This document shows, one piece after another, positions 1 through 10,531 of a DNA stretch of 64,000 bases. This stretch comes from Gliomastix tumulicola (Eukaryota > Ascomycota > Sordariomycetes > Hypocreales > Bionectriaceae): NCBI GenBank assembly GCA_001599755.1, contig BCHX01000004.1:3658001-3722000 (forward strand). The letters run 5' to 3'. The position numbers were made by a program, and so were the translations under genes. Each line of letters starts with the position of its first letter. Positions within the stretch are counted from its first letter, which is position 1. The notes under the pieces are model-generated. The model was not told the origin of the DNA. It ran no database searches and saw only the letters and a list, made by a program, of their open reading frames with translations.

Positions 1-1807
1 GGGAATCGCAATGTCCACCGTATGCAAGTCTGCCGCCGAGCGCGCTTAACCTCGCGATGTGAGTCGCTCCTCGGCCTCGTAGTGGGGACCTTCAATCTCC
101 AACGCGCAGAAGCCATCCTCGCACGAGATTCGGATCATTCCTCTGCTTCTGTCGGGTCCGTGGGGGCATCTTTCGATTTTCCGTGGCTCTCGGGGTCCTT
201 CGACTCTTTGGTACGACAGGCGACGAGAGAAAGAAAGAGGTGGCTGGGATGCCTTGCAGCCTCTCCTGAGCTATAGCTTCGACGTCGCACGATATTGTCC
301 TGGGGGGGAGTGGAGGCGCACCAGAAGATCCTAAGATCCATGTCTGCGGGCGTTTTGGATGGGAAGAAAAGACGGAAAATGACTTGTAAGCGAGCCTCGT
401 CTTCCAAGTTGGAAGGAACGACGGTAGCATCCCAGTGTTGCACCTGCCTGTCGCATCAATTCATGGCACAAGACAGCAGTTGCGACCTGGCACCTTCCCC
501 AAGTAACAAATGAAGGTACCGAGGTAGGTACCTACTTACTACTATGAGACATCGTCACCACGGATGGAACATGATCATCGTATCAACTGTCCTCCATATT
601 ATAAACGATGTTTCTCGCCACACACAAAACAAAACGTTATGTGTTCGTTTCCGCCTGTCAAGCTCGTTTGAATCATTTAACGGACTCGTCGGTCAAAGCG
701 TCGGCAAATGTCAAAATCGGTCGCGATATATCACCCCCGTCCAGATAAGGAGGCTAGCCTGGGGGGTGCAGGGGGATGTTCGCAGGGCGTCCATGCTTTC
801 CCCTCACGATGCTGAAACGCACCCTCAGCCTTCTCGCCGTTTCACTTCTCAAACATAGCTCGAGCTCGCGTCCTCACGAACTGATTCATTGATCGTCGAG
901 ATAGTATATATCGTCCAGATGCAAGAACAGGGGCGGGATGCCGACGGAGGGGAACCCCGTTTCCGCCAGGAAGGATCAAACGCACATGGGATGAAGAGAA
1001 ACCTCCGTTCCTCGTGTAGAAGCTCTCCTGCACTGTTTCAGGTCACCATCGTCATCAGATGGCTTCCTCCTGTCAGCTTGCTCTACTGCGTAGTTCTGGA
1101 CCGAGGCGAGGATGATTGCATGCCTGGGCAGAGAGTTGGGAATGGTGAGAACCCTCCAGCCACAGGAGGATCGACGAGTTGGAAGACAGCAGGGATACAA
1201 TTGTTTGAGCGAACTGTCGCAGAATATCGTAGCGTGCATGTTTGATATAAACGAGTCAAGATATTGCATACTGCAAGCTCTAGAAGGATGTGTTCGGGGG
1301 AAATCCCGACGACTGTTGGGCCCTCTCAGTCGGCATTCGTCGAGGCAAGCTAGCTGCCTGCATCAAGCATGAATCGTGAACCCTCGCTGCCTACCCTACG
1401 CCAGCCCATCTAAGCCAATAATATCGAATGAAGGGTCCAAAGCATGGCCCCAAACTTGCCTATGGTAAACATTGATGTCTTTTAGACTGTCATTGCCTGA
1501 TTTCTTGTATTGATCTCGACCATGTTGCTAACGGCGGACGTGCGTAGCGTTGATAGACGTTGGCATGTAAGTTTGTCATTGAAGTGACGCTTAAACGCAA
1601 AATGTGCTAGGAAGGGCGGATGATGATTCTGGTATGTGTACTGAATCGATGCTATGTCTGCTCACCCAATATACCCAACGCCTATGCTTCAAATGTCGAG
1701 GGAAACAAGATCGCTAAATTGCAAAGTATGAAAGACGCCTAGGAAGGCGTGCGCTCTATGTGGTATCAGTGGTATTACTTCCGACCCCCTCTCATATTAC
1801 TTCCTCG
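1..1807. other. Left-edge region without a supportable gene
   Basis: Only short open frames occur here, on both strands. None has a recognisable domain, a good start context with continuing exons, or a conserved motif. A 12-bp palindrome (GTAGGTACCTAC) lies at 524-535. The region probably holds the 3' flank of the membrane-protein gene that ends at 1808 and the flank of a gene outside the window. Confidence 0.5.
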
Positions 1808-2782
1808 TCATAGCGTGGAGGCACCCTGCCCATGAAGAGCCTTCATCTTCTCCTGGAGCGCCGCCTGCTCCTGCTCTATTCTCTTCCGCGTCTCTTCAAG
1901 CTGCGCGTGCTTGGCGGCCAGGAGCTCTTCCTCGCTCGTTGGCGCCGGTAGTGTAGCTGTGCTAGCACTCATGGGCGGTACAGGCCCGGGGTGGATGGAC
2001 ACCTGGGTCTCCGGCGCTGGTGCTATGGGAGATTCGGGAAGCTCCTCCTGCAGCGGGGGAGGTTTCTGTATCGGCAGGATGACGCTGTCGGAGCCCTTGC
2101 GCTCCGATTCCGGCTGCTGGTTGCTGTCCATCTCGACGAAGTGCGCTGGCGGTGAAAGATCGCTGGTATTGCTGGTTGGCTCAGACGGCCACCCGTAATC
2201 TTTCTGCGGCTCCGCTGGCTGGCCGTCTCCAAGCTCTGGCAGGAACGGTCGATCACCTGGCTTGCTCGTCACCGCCGTCGGAGGCCCAGAGAGCATTGCG
2301 CCGACGGGGATTTTGGGCAGCTCAAACTTCCCGAGCATGGGTATCCTGGTGTGTCGCGGTGATTTCTCGGGCGGAGTTGGCGGTTTATCCTTTGCCTCTT
2401 GCCTCTTTGAAAGACCTCTTCGCAGGTCCGAGATCACCGCGGCGCCAGGAACCTTGGGCATTTTGGCTGGCATCTCCAATTTGCCGACGCCAGGTATCTT
2501 GGCAAGCCGCTCTTGGAATGTATTCTCGGCCGGGTCTGACGTCGTATTGTGCGCCTCCGCATCCGTCCCCTGCTTCCGAGCGCGCCGTCTCCGGAGATAG
2601 AACCATCCAGCTGCGAGTAGTATGAGGATAATCAAAGTGACGCCGACACCAACACCAGCCTTCCCACCGCTCGATAGGGACCGAGTGGCTAGCTTGACTC
2701 TGCGTAGCCCACTGCCTTCAGGGTTCGGCGTCCGCCTGTGTGGCTGGCTGCTGCCGCGAGCATACCGGACCGGCTCCGACAT
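1808..2782 (-). CDS. Single-pass membrane protein with coiled-coil tail, function unknown
   Basis: A 324-residue frame. I start it at the ATG at 2782 because that ATG sits in a good context (CAACCATG) and the 56 codons further upstream in frame look like leader DNA. One hydrophobic segment (about residues 45-62, ending in an RRRRARK stop-transfer cluster) is preceded by a Gly/Val-rich stretch, as in fungal WSC/Mid2-like membrane proteins. There is no signal peptide or extracellular domain ahead of it. The cytoplasmic part is Pro/Lys-rich with PPTPPEKSP-like segments. The last 40 residues are Glu/Gln/Ala-rich and probably form a coiled coil. I do not recognise a family. An upstream exon with a signal peptide cannot be excluded. 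Confidence 0.6.
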   Translation of the reverse strand: MSEPVRYARGSSQPHRRTPNPEGSGLRRVKLATRSLSSGGKAGVGVGVTLIILILLAAGWFYLRRRRARKQGTDAEAHNTTSDPAENTFQERLAKIPGVGKLEMPAKMPKVPGAAVISDLRRGLSKRQEAKDKPPTPPEKSPRHTRIPMLGKFELPKIPVGAMLSGPPTAVTSKPGDRPFLPELGDGQPAEPQKDYGWPSEPTSNTSDLSPPAHFVEMDSNQQPESERKGSDSVILPIQKPPPLQEELPESPIAPAPETQVSIHPGPVPPMSASTATLPAPTSEEELLAAKHAQLEETRKRIEQEQAALQEKMKALHGQGASTL

Positions 2783-3897
2783 GGTTGTGGCTGTGAGTCG
2801 CGCTGGGTCGTCGATGGAAGTATCAGAGGCGAGGTAGGTGTGTACTGCTCTCGAAGCTGTGTGCTGGTTGACGGCGGTGCGCGGAGAATGGGAGTACCAG
2901 CATAGCAGCGTAGAGTCTTTGTAAGCCCCTTTCGTGTGACGGATTCCCACGATCCAACAAACTTTGCAAAGAAGTCAAGGCCCCGAGCGGTGATGTAAAG
3001 GGGGGAGAGACCGCCTAATGAGAAGGGAGACTCGAGGAGGGCTTGTCTCGGCAATGGGGTCCCCGAGCTACTATTTCCCATGCCTGTCTCTGTTCTGCCC
3101 TGTTAAGTTGAAAAGCTGGGCGGAAAAGGGCGACCTAAATCGCCACAGGAACACCCATATCAACGTGCATCCTCTCCCGCCTCGAACGTGCGTCCTTCGC
3201 AGCTGTGTTCTTGTAGAGGGCCCTCAATCCGCCATGCGATGCCCGATCTAACGAATCAACGGCTCGCTGTAGCGGAGACCCTAGTAGACGAGACGGCATC
3301 GCCATTGGCTCCGGGCTGGATTCCTTGGAAATTGGATGGATTGGCACGCGGAGGATCAGAGCATGGCCTATGGGCCTAACTGAGAAGGGCAATCCTCTAG
3401 GCTCATGATCAAGTTTTGTCTGGGCTGGATGATGCAAGCCCACGGGAAGGGCGACAGAGTCAGCCACTTACGGCAGTCGTCAGGGTGGCATGGGACGTTG
3501 CCACCATGCAGGCACTTCTCGGGCTCTCCCGAGCTGGATGTAGCCTTGTAGGCCTGACGTTGTTCTTGCCACTCGACATCGGACGAACTCATGGTCGTAA
3601 AGTCGGGATGGACTTTGAATCTGCTAGGTGAGCTACTTGAGAAAGATCTTCATGAGCCAAGGACGGTCGAGAAAGCTCGAGAGGATGGGAAAATTGAGGG
3701 ATGCCATGCGAGATTGGGTGTGGCTGCCGATTAGATAAGATAACATCCTTGATAAGAAATTCCCCATATGGGGTCATTGGCTTCCAGTCGATGGCGAGAG
3801 CTTCGGACGGTCGCCATGCACATCATCAAACAAAGATCTTGCCTATGCACCCCGACTGTGGCCTCTTAGGGCTTCACGTCACGGTGAATCAGCCAGG
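2783..3897. other. Divergent intergenic region
   Basis: This is the shared upstream region of the membrane-protein gene (leftward) and the dynactin p25 gene (rightward). No further gene is visible; the open frames here are short and overlap on both strands. Confidence 0.5.
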
Positions 3898-4559
3898 ATG
3901 TCGCGAAGGCAAGTGAAGGGCGACTATATCGAGACCGTAAGTCTACACGTCTCTGCTACTCCTATCAACTTTGTTGACATGCCCCCTAGGATAGCGGCAA
4001 CAAGGTCTCTCGCAAGGCCATGCTGCAGGGCACCCAGAACATCATGCTGGGTGGCAAGGCCGTCATCCAACCCGAAGTCATGATCAGAGGCGATCTTGTC
4101 CGCACCGCGCCCTCGTCATCGTCGACCTCCGGCTCCTCAGCTCCCGCACCCGCTAACACGACCGCCGTCGCCATCGGACGATACTGCTTCCTCTCGCGCG
4201 GATCGCTGCTACGACCACCGGGCCGGATATACAAGGGCACTTTCACATACATGCCTCTGCGCATGGGTGACCACGTCTTCGTTGGTCAAGGTTCCGTGGT
4301 GCAGGCGGCGACGGTGGGCAGCCACGTTCATATTGGAAAGAACTGCACCGTTGGCGAGTTTGCCATCATCAAGGACTTCGTTAGGGTCCTGGACGGCACT
4401 GTTGTCCCCCCGAATATGGTCATCCCGAGCTTTTCGATCGTGGGAGGCCAGCCTGCAAGGCTGGTAGGGGAGTTGCCCGAGGGTGGCAGTCATGAGGCAT
4501 TCGAGCTCCGGGATCTGTATAAGACGGTTGGAAACAACCCACAGCCTCCTGCTCCGTGA
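3898..4559 (+). CDS. Dynactin subunit p25 (DCTN5-type)
   Basis: Two exons, 3898-3936 and 3990-4559, with a 53-nt intron (GTAAGT...CCCCTAG); 202 residues. Exon 1 gives MSRRQVKGDYIET and exon 2 continues DSGNKVSRKAML, which is the conserved p25 start. The body is a left-handed beta-helix of hexapeptide repeats, with recognisable segments QNIMLGGKAVI, CFLSRGSLLRPP, VGQGSVVQAA and GEFAIIKDF. p25 is a pointed-end subunit of dynactin that links dynein to early endosomes in filamentous fungi; the Neurospora counterpart is, I believe, ro-12. A Ser/Ala/Pro/Thr-rich insertion (about residues 57-73) enlarges one loop compared with animal p25. The start choice is firm because exon 1 is needed for the family N terminus. 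Confidence 0.93.
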
Positions 4560-5951
4560 GCGAAGACGAGATTCGATATCATGCGGTAGGGGATCGTGGT
4601 GGATGATTGCTATGCCGACCCCGTGGCACCGGCTACATCATTGAGCTACTCTCGAGTACTATCGACGGTCACTGAGCACCGAATCCACCATCGTATGGTC
4701 AACAACATGCGGCGACGATAGTCGTCTGGGAATACCAGGGTACGACCGGGTCTCGGCATCAAAAGATGATTGCACGAGCGCTTTATCCAAGATATTGGCC
4801 CTCCACCGAGAAAGAGCCTCGAAGTTCTAAGTGGCTCATCCCTTATTGGCCTTGCGATCTCGGAAAAGGCATAGGACAAGCATCTTGCTCCGTCATACAT
4901 CGAACAGGATTTTCAAACGAACTGCAGGTCAATCATCTTTGCCGTCGATGAGAAGTGCTGACGTGCGCTTTGCCCAAGCATATTCTGAGCAGTCTTGCGA
5001 GGCGACGGAAGTGAAGCCAATATAAGTGAAGAACTTCGCATCTGCAAAAAGACACTGGATAGCTATTGTAAGCTTCCGGATCTGTACAATCTAATTGATT
5101 ATTTGAAGAGCTCATTAGCCGTTTCTAGAGTCTCGTCTTAAACCTACAATATTGACTACCATCAATACATCTGCCACTATGTCCGGCTCTGGTATCGCTT
5201 CTAAGTCCAAATGATCCTACCTCAGAAATGCCCCAGTGAGAGGGGCTCGACTGGAGCTCTCCTCAGAGAGCCATGCCTTTACGTGTGTATATATGTATTA
5301 GCAAGCTGCTTACTTCTCCAGAATTGTTGACTGTGAGGTAAGCAGTCGGAACCGCTTGGGAACTCAGGCAGCTGCTAACAATCTGACACACTCAAAATAG
5401 TACGGTTAACGTTGCAGTGCCATCGAAAATAGCAGTTGGAGTCGCTGCCAAGTCACCTGTGAGGAGTCATGCTTTCGACGGGGCAGATGATGGTCAATGT
5501 AACCCAACGTCGAACAGGCACTCTACCCACTGGACCTCCCATCGCGAGCAAGTGACCTCTGGATTGCCTCTTCACTCAGAAATATGACCGGCGACAGTGT
5601 TGCAATGGTTGTATGGCAGTTGCGTCGCTATGTGTAGAAACTCCGTGCTATTGGCTTGAATGGCTCTGAGACATACTGGCCTAGACGTTCACACTGCCGA
5701 TCCCTTTTCCTCGAGGACTTACGACTGCACCGTATGACCTTACAATGCTCATGAGGTTTGTCGACATGGACCGATGAATCCTGTTAAGGATGATAGTTCA
5801 GCTGGGTCATGAGATATAGAGCTGGAAGGGTGGCTTGGGGACGCGAGGGGGGGATGTTTCGGTCTCCTATATAGCAGTGATGTCTTCGTGGTTTCTGCTG
5901 CGATGATCATGATCAGGCAGAAACAGCATTTCTGGTGTCTCGTTGCTTATC
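4560..5951. other. Intergenic region upstream of the protease gene
   Basis: A 1.4-kb stretch with only short, low-complexity frames. A TATA motif near its right end is listed separately. No gene or repeat could be supported. Confidence 0.5.
5868..5873 (+). promoter_or_regulatory. Probable TATA box of the serine protease gene
   Basis: TATATA in the context cctatatagc, 79 nt upstream of the protease ATG at 5952. The spacing is reasonable for a fungal core promoter with a short leader. Inferred from position only. Confidence 0.4.
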
Positions 5952-6908
5952 ATGGTTCATTTGCTCTCCCAGTCGGCCTTGGCCGTTGCGGCCCTGCTCT
6001 ACGGAGTCAACGCGGTGATGATTCCTAACGATGCGACCCCAACTACTGTCAAGGATCTCCTCGGATTCGATCCCAACTTGATCAAGGACTTCTCCATCCA
6101 GGACGTACAAGACTATACGCTCCCGGAGATCATCTACCTCGATGACGATGAAGTGTCACTCGCTTCCAACGGGACCGCCATCACCCAACTCGAGCCTTCC
6201 GTCCCAGCTGACGACGCCCTCGAGCAGCTTCACAAGCGCTTCATCGTCGGTGTCGACGACCGCGAGGTCTGGAGCCAAGCAGCCTACCCCTACTTCAACG
6301 TCGGCCGCCTCGTCTGGTCCAACGGCGTCTTCTGCTCCGGCGCCCTCGTCGGCCCGCGCCACCTCCTCACCGCGAAGCACTGCCTCATCAGCGGCGCCAC
6401 GGGCACATTCACGCCAGGCTACGACAACGGCGCGCGCTTCGGCAGCGGCCGCGTCACCCTCGCCGTCACCACGTCTGCCCAGACGCCCGGTTCCCCCTGC
6501 GAGACCAAGGGCGACTGGGCCGTCATGATCCTCGACAGCAGGCCCGGCGACGACCTCGGGTATTTCGGCGTGAAGCTCCCGGACTCGGGGAGGCTCGACC
6601 GGCCGCTGCTGTCGCACGTCGGGTACCCGGGGGACAGGGACGGGGGAAACAGGCCGTACCGGCAGACGGGGATCAGCGCGCACAAGCGCAAGTCGTTTGA
6701 CTGCGACGCGACGGGGCCGTTCTACTCGGACGCTGACACGGCGGGCGGGCAGTCGGGAGGGCCGCAGTGGGAGGTCGATGGGGGNCTGCCGTACATCTGG
6801 GGGACGCTGTCTATCAGTGTCAGCAGTTCGGAGTGGACGTATGCGGGCTGGGCTTCGGGGAACCAGCTGCTTGAGACTGTGTCTCGTCTCAGGACGGAGT
6901 ATCCTTAG
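5952..6908 (+). CDS. Secreted V8/trypsin-like serine protease (S1 family zymogen)
   Basis: A single exon of 318 codons from the ATG at 5952; an in-frame TTG slightly upstream is not used. Residues 1-21 (MVHLLSQSALAVAALLYGVNA) form a signal peptide. An acidic propeptide of about 70 residues follows and ends in a Lys-Arg site (LHKR) suited to Kex2-type cleavage, after which the mature chain begins FIVGVDD. The catalytic triad is readable: His in LLTAKHC, Asp in GDWAVMILD, Ser in GGQSGGPQW. Cysteines flank the histidine as in glutamyl-endopeptidase/trypsin folds. The product is probably an extracellular endopeptidase; substrate preference cannot be told from sequence. One ambiguous base (n at 6785) falls at the third position of a GGN glycine codon, so the residue is still known. 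Confidence 0.88.
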   Translation: MVHLLSQSALAVAALLYGVNAVMIPNDATPTTVKDLLGFDPNLIKDFSIQDVQDYTLPEIIYLDDDEVSLASNGTAITQLEPSVPADDALEQLHKRFIVGVDDREVWSQAAYPYFNVGRLVWSNGVFCSGALVGPRHLLTAKHCLISGATGTFTPGYDNGARFGSGRVTLAVTTSAQTPGSPCETKGDWAVMILDSRPGDDLGYFGVKLPDSGRLDRPLLSHVGYPGDRDGGNRPYRQTGISAHKRKSFDCDATGPFYSDADTAGGQSGGPQWEVDGXLPYIWGTLSISVSSSEWTYAGWASGNQLLETVSRLRTEYP

Positions 6909-7919
6909 AGAAGGCAAGCACCAATTTCTGCGTCAGAGGGGCCAGATTGGGAGTACTGCTTCTACAAAGGGGTGGTGTATATAGGGGCGTATATAAGGGC
7001 AAGGGGTGCTGGCGACGGGGTGGGGGAAGTATAGCACACACGTACATAATTGTCAATATCTACTTGCACATAAATCGTCGTATTTTCGTATAAGCCTGTT
7101 AGAATTGAATTTTGAGCTCGTCCTCCGTATTGAAGGGGGCTTTGTGGTACTCTGCTTGCCCAGGATCACTATGAGTAAAAGCGCACTAAAATGATTCATA
7201 TTGACGTGTGATGAGAGGCAAGGAAGGACAACTGCTCAGCTGGCTACAAACGGAACAGGCACTCCACACTCCGAGTGATTTACATGCAAAGTGTTGTATG
7301 CCTTTCCCTACTTAGTAGTGCAAGGGTTAATAAGTATAAAAGGGGATAAAGTCGCTCCCTGACGAGCAAGTCACTTCCCACCCTTTCTTGACCATAACCC
7401 TTTATTGACACCGTGCTTCTGGTGATGAGAAATTAAACTACTGTTTGTTTTCGAGAAGCTTATGACTACTATCCGGAGCTGGAGTGTTGTATTGTCCAAA
7501 GTTGGCTTGAGCCAGGGGACTCGGACAACGTTATTGTCGAGAACTCGCAACGGTTTGTGCCCCCCCAGACACTCGGTGTTTTCCCTTATTCGCCTTCCCA
7601 ATGATGATCCGGACATTCACTCGCCGTTCTGAGAAACAATGAGGATAAAGTCCATGGCATTGGTTTCGCCGCTATCTGATCACGTCGCTCGACCCCTATT
7701 CTCTGCTTGACGAACAGACACTTCAAGAACTAGTCTGAGCTAATTACCTATACAATGATAGATAATTATCCGCGAAATGCGCTACTGCTATGAACGAATC
7801 TCGAATATATACAAGATGAATTTTGATGTCGACTCCCACCTTGGCTTTTACAACACGCGATCGATCTCTGAAACCCCTTCGACATACACGAACTCGAATA
7901 GGACCGGGATATAAGCGCA
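6909..7919. other. Intergenic region between convergent genes
   Basis: Lies between the ends of the protease gene (+) and the nucleotidyltransferase-like gene (-). A TATAAAAG motif at 7335-7342 has no convincing gene downstream. No repeat or ORF of note. Confidence 0.45.
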
Positions 7920-9886
7920 TCACGAGGCAGTGGACGTGTGGTCACCGTCATCATCTGCTGCCGAGTATGCCATCTCGGTCCTAGGATTATTGTTCTGTCA
8001 GCTTTCGCGTCCCGGTTGTTGCATACTAGGACTCACCAGTCATCTTCGGACAGGGGATAGAAGCTTCCAATCATCTGCCTCCCCGGATCGTCCTTGAGGA
8101 AGGACACAGAACCTGCCAGGATACCCTTCCTCGCACCCTCGTGGACGACCTCGCGGGCCGTCCCAAAGACGTGAGGCTCCTGAGACCGATACGCGACGTA
8201 CCTACGTACTCTGTTTGCCGCCACACGTATCAGCACCGGACAGTGTATTCCTTAGCTTTTGCACCCTTAGTTATAGGACGTACCTTGTAGCGGTGAATCT
8301 TTCACCATATGGGATCTCGTGGGAAGCGTAGCCGCTGTGAGTGGGCTCGCTCCCCGACTCTTGGATCTTCCTCAGGCGCCGCATCTGCTGGTAGTTGCGC
8401 TTGCTGCCATACTTTTCCACCATGAACTCGAGGAACAAAAATCGCGCTAGACCTTTCAGCTCGGCGGGCTTGGCTACGGCTATGGTGCATCGCGCTAGGT
8501 TGACTCTAGAGCGGTCAAGGGAGTCGCAGTAGACGTCAAAGTTGTGGCTACGATATTTAAAGAGACGACTCTCGTAGGCTACGATAGCACGGCACGAATT
8601 AGAATTAGAATCACAAGCATGAAATCGGAGGTAGATAAACGAGAGATGGGGTACGTACATGGACTTCGACGGGTGAGATCGATTGTGTTTGTTCTCGTCG
8701 CGATGGAGGCTACGCCTCTCGGGTTGGAGAAGACTTGACGTCCGTCATACGCGACGCAGGCGCAATCGACATCGAACCCCGTGAGTATCTCGCTCACAGA
8801 GGTGTAGAGACGCAAGATAATCTGTATAATTCCATATTAGAGTTGACAGCACTTTGCAGTGGCGGCACGGGACCTACCTGGACGTGGCGATAAGGCCACC
8901 TTGGGGAGATGAAAGTGACGGCATTTTCGGTCCGTAGAGCCATGCCAGTGTCTGGCGAAAGACGCTGATTCTTCCGGATGGTAGACTCGATATGGATGAT
9001 CTTATTGACGGCCTCCTCTTCGGTGAGGCCGTATACGAACAGATCGATGTCACTGCTGCTAGCGATTTGCCTGTTCGAGAATATCAGGTCAGAGGATACT
9101 GGGGCAGACTGGAGATGGATGATCAAAACGAACTGATAGTATCCCTCAAGATCACTCTCAACAGCAGGTTCCTTGAATATCTCAATGTCATCTCGCCGAG
9201 GCAAAAGGGGTAGGAGGGCCGAGGAACCGGCCGCCACCACACTGTGCCAGTCTAGTACGGATATTAGATCCGAATGTTGAGTACACAGGCGTTCATGTAG
9301 GCAGGTGAATAAATACCTAAGTCTCTCAATACGTCTATACATCATCATCAAATAGCATCGGTCAGCCGATGTAAACTTGAACGCAGAGGGGAAAATGACA
9401 ACTCATACTGTGAGTGAAAGCGTCAAAGTTGCGTCTATATTCCTCCAGGGACGAAACTGTTGCCAACTGATGCTCTGACTGAAGTTTCGAGGATGGCAAA
9501 CTCATGATGTACTTGTCATCCTGGTTCAGCTCTCGGTCGATGTTGCGTGCCTTGAGCTGCTGCTGCTGCTGTCGGTCATCTTCGGTGAAGAGAGCCACGA
9601 GGTTAGCCAGCCTATGAACCCCAGAGTCGCCCCTCGCGAAAGCCTTCCTCAATTCGGCCTCTTTCTCCAAGTGAGGCTGCAGCAGCTCCCTTGTCGGCTT
9701 CTTGGGATTCTGTGCGAGCTCTCGGAGGAAGTCATTGGCTGGGGCCAGCTGTGTCACTGGAGACGGGGCATGACTGCCATTTGCTGCCTTGCTGCCGTTC
9801 GTCTTCTCATCCTGAATCGGGCGAGCTGAGGCGTCGTCGCGAGACGGCCTTTCCGGGAGGCAGCAGAGACTGCGGAGGAAACTCAT
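7920..9886 (-). CDS. Fungal protein with nucleotidyltransferase-like GS...DxD motif (often labelled ankyrin-repeat protein)
   Basis: Seven exons on the minus strand in my model: 9409-9886, 9134-9251, 8878-9070, 8659-8821, 8284-8578, 8037-8210 and 7920-7980; about 493 residues. Phases agree at every junction. The first junction (donor GTATGAGT, acceptor CTAG) is the least certain; at 8201/8210 two acceptors in the same frame are possible. The core reads AAGSSALL, then about 30 residues, then SSDIDLFVYGL, a spacing like the Gly-Ser and paired acidic residues of nucleotidyltransferases. Conserved blocks follow: ENAVTFIS, HVQIILRLY, GFDVDCACVAYDG, NTIDLTRRSPSYESRL and GSVSFLKDDPGRQMIGSF. Database relatives are often called ankyrin proteins, but I see no ankyrin repeats here. 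The N terminus has a Gln run (Q5). Activity is unproven. Confidence 0.75.
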
Positions 9887-10531
9887 TGTGTGACACCTAT
9901 GGCAAGGCTGACACCAGGCAGGAGTTGAAGAGACTGCCCATGATGTTCGAGATTGACGTCAACAAGCACGGCACAGAACCCTTTACAGGGGTCTTCAGCA
10001 CTGTCAGGAGCTGCCAGTGGACGAATTACAGCGAGGTGGATGTGTGCCGAGCCCGCGTTAAACCTCGAGGAGAATTAACAAGGAGGAGATCGCCATAAAA
10101 GATCCACCCTCATCACCGATTCTCATTGTTCCCTCAGCACCTCAGCTCGGGGATCGCCACTTTACGAACTGACTCAACGGGCTCGGGAAGTGGTCACAGG
10201 ACGGAATAAGTGGCTGCCTGCCGCCTGCTAAACACGCACTTAGGTAATGTGTCAGTGCACGCCGCCTAGAGATGCCATCATCGTCCTGCCCAGATGGTCA
10301 GCCGGCTACACACTCTTGCTGGCACTGCCGCCCCTTTGCTGACGCTACGCCTCTGCCCGGGGCAAGGCAGCCCAGCCCAGCCTAATTATAATCTACCGTT
10401 GCCTGCTGAATGGGGCCGAGGAAATACGACCAGTCCCGTCACATACAATAAAGGAGTGTCTGCCAGCCTTGCCCGACGAGCCGCAGTGAAGACGGGTCTG
10501 GCCTAGCTACAATGCATCCAACACATTCACC
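9887..10531. other. Divergent promoter region
   Basis: A 645-bp region between the nucleotidyltransferase-like gene (-) and the HET gene (+). The short frames here have no recognisable content. Confidence 0.5.

Noticed and set aside
1..1800. A possible gene at the left edge
   Set aside because: No frame longer than about 120 codons, no splice-compatible neighbours and no motif; I could not support any exon.
2783..2950. In-frame 56-codon N-terminal extension of the membrane protein
   Set aside because: It has no signal peptide and a leader-like composition; the downstream ATG at 2782 has the better context.
3135..3467. 110-codon minus-strand frame upstream of dynactin p25
   Set aside because: No homology cue and it competes with plus-strand frames; composition is not coding-like.
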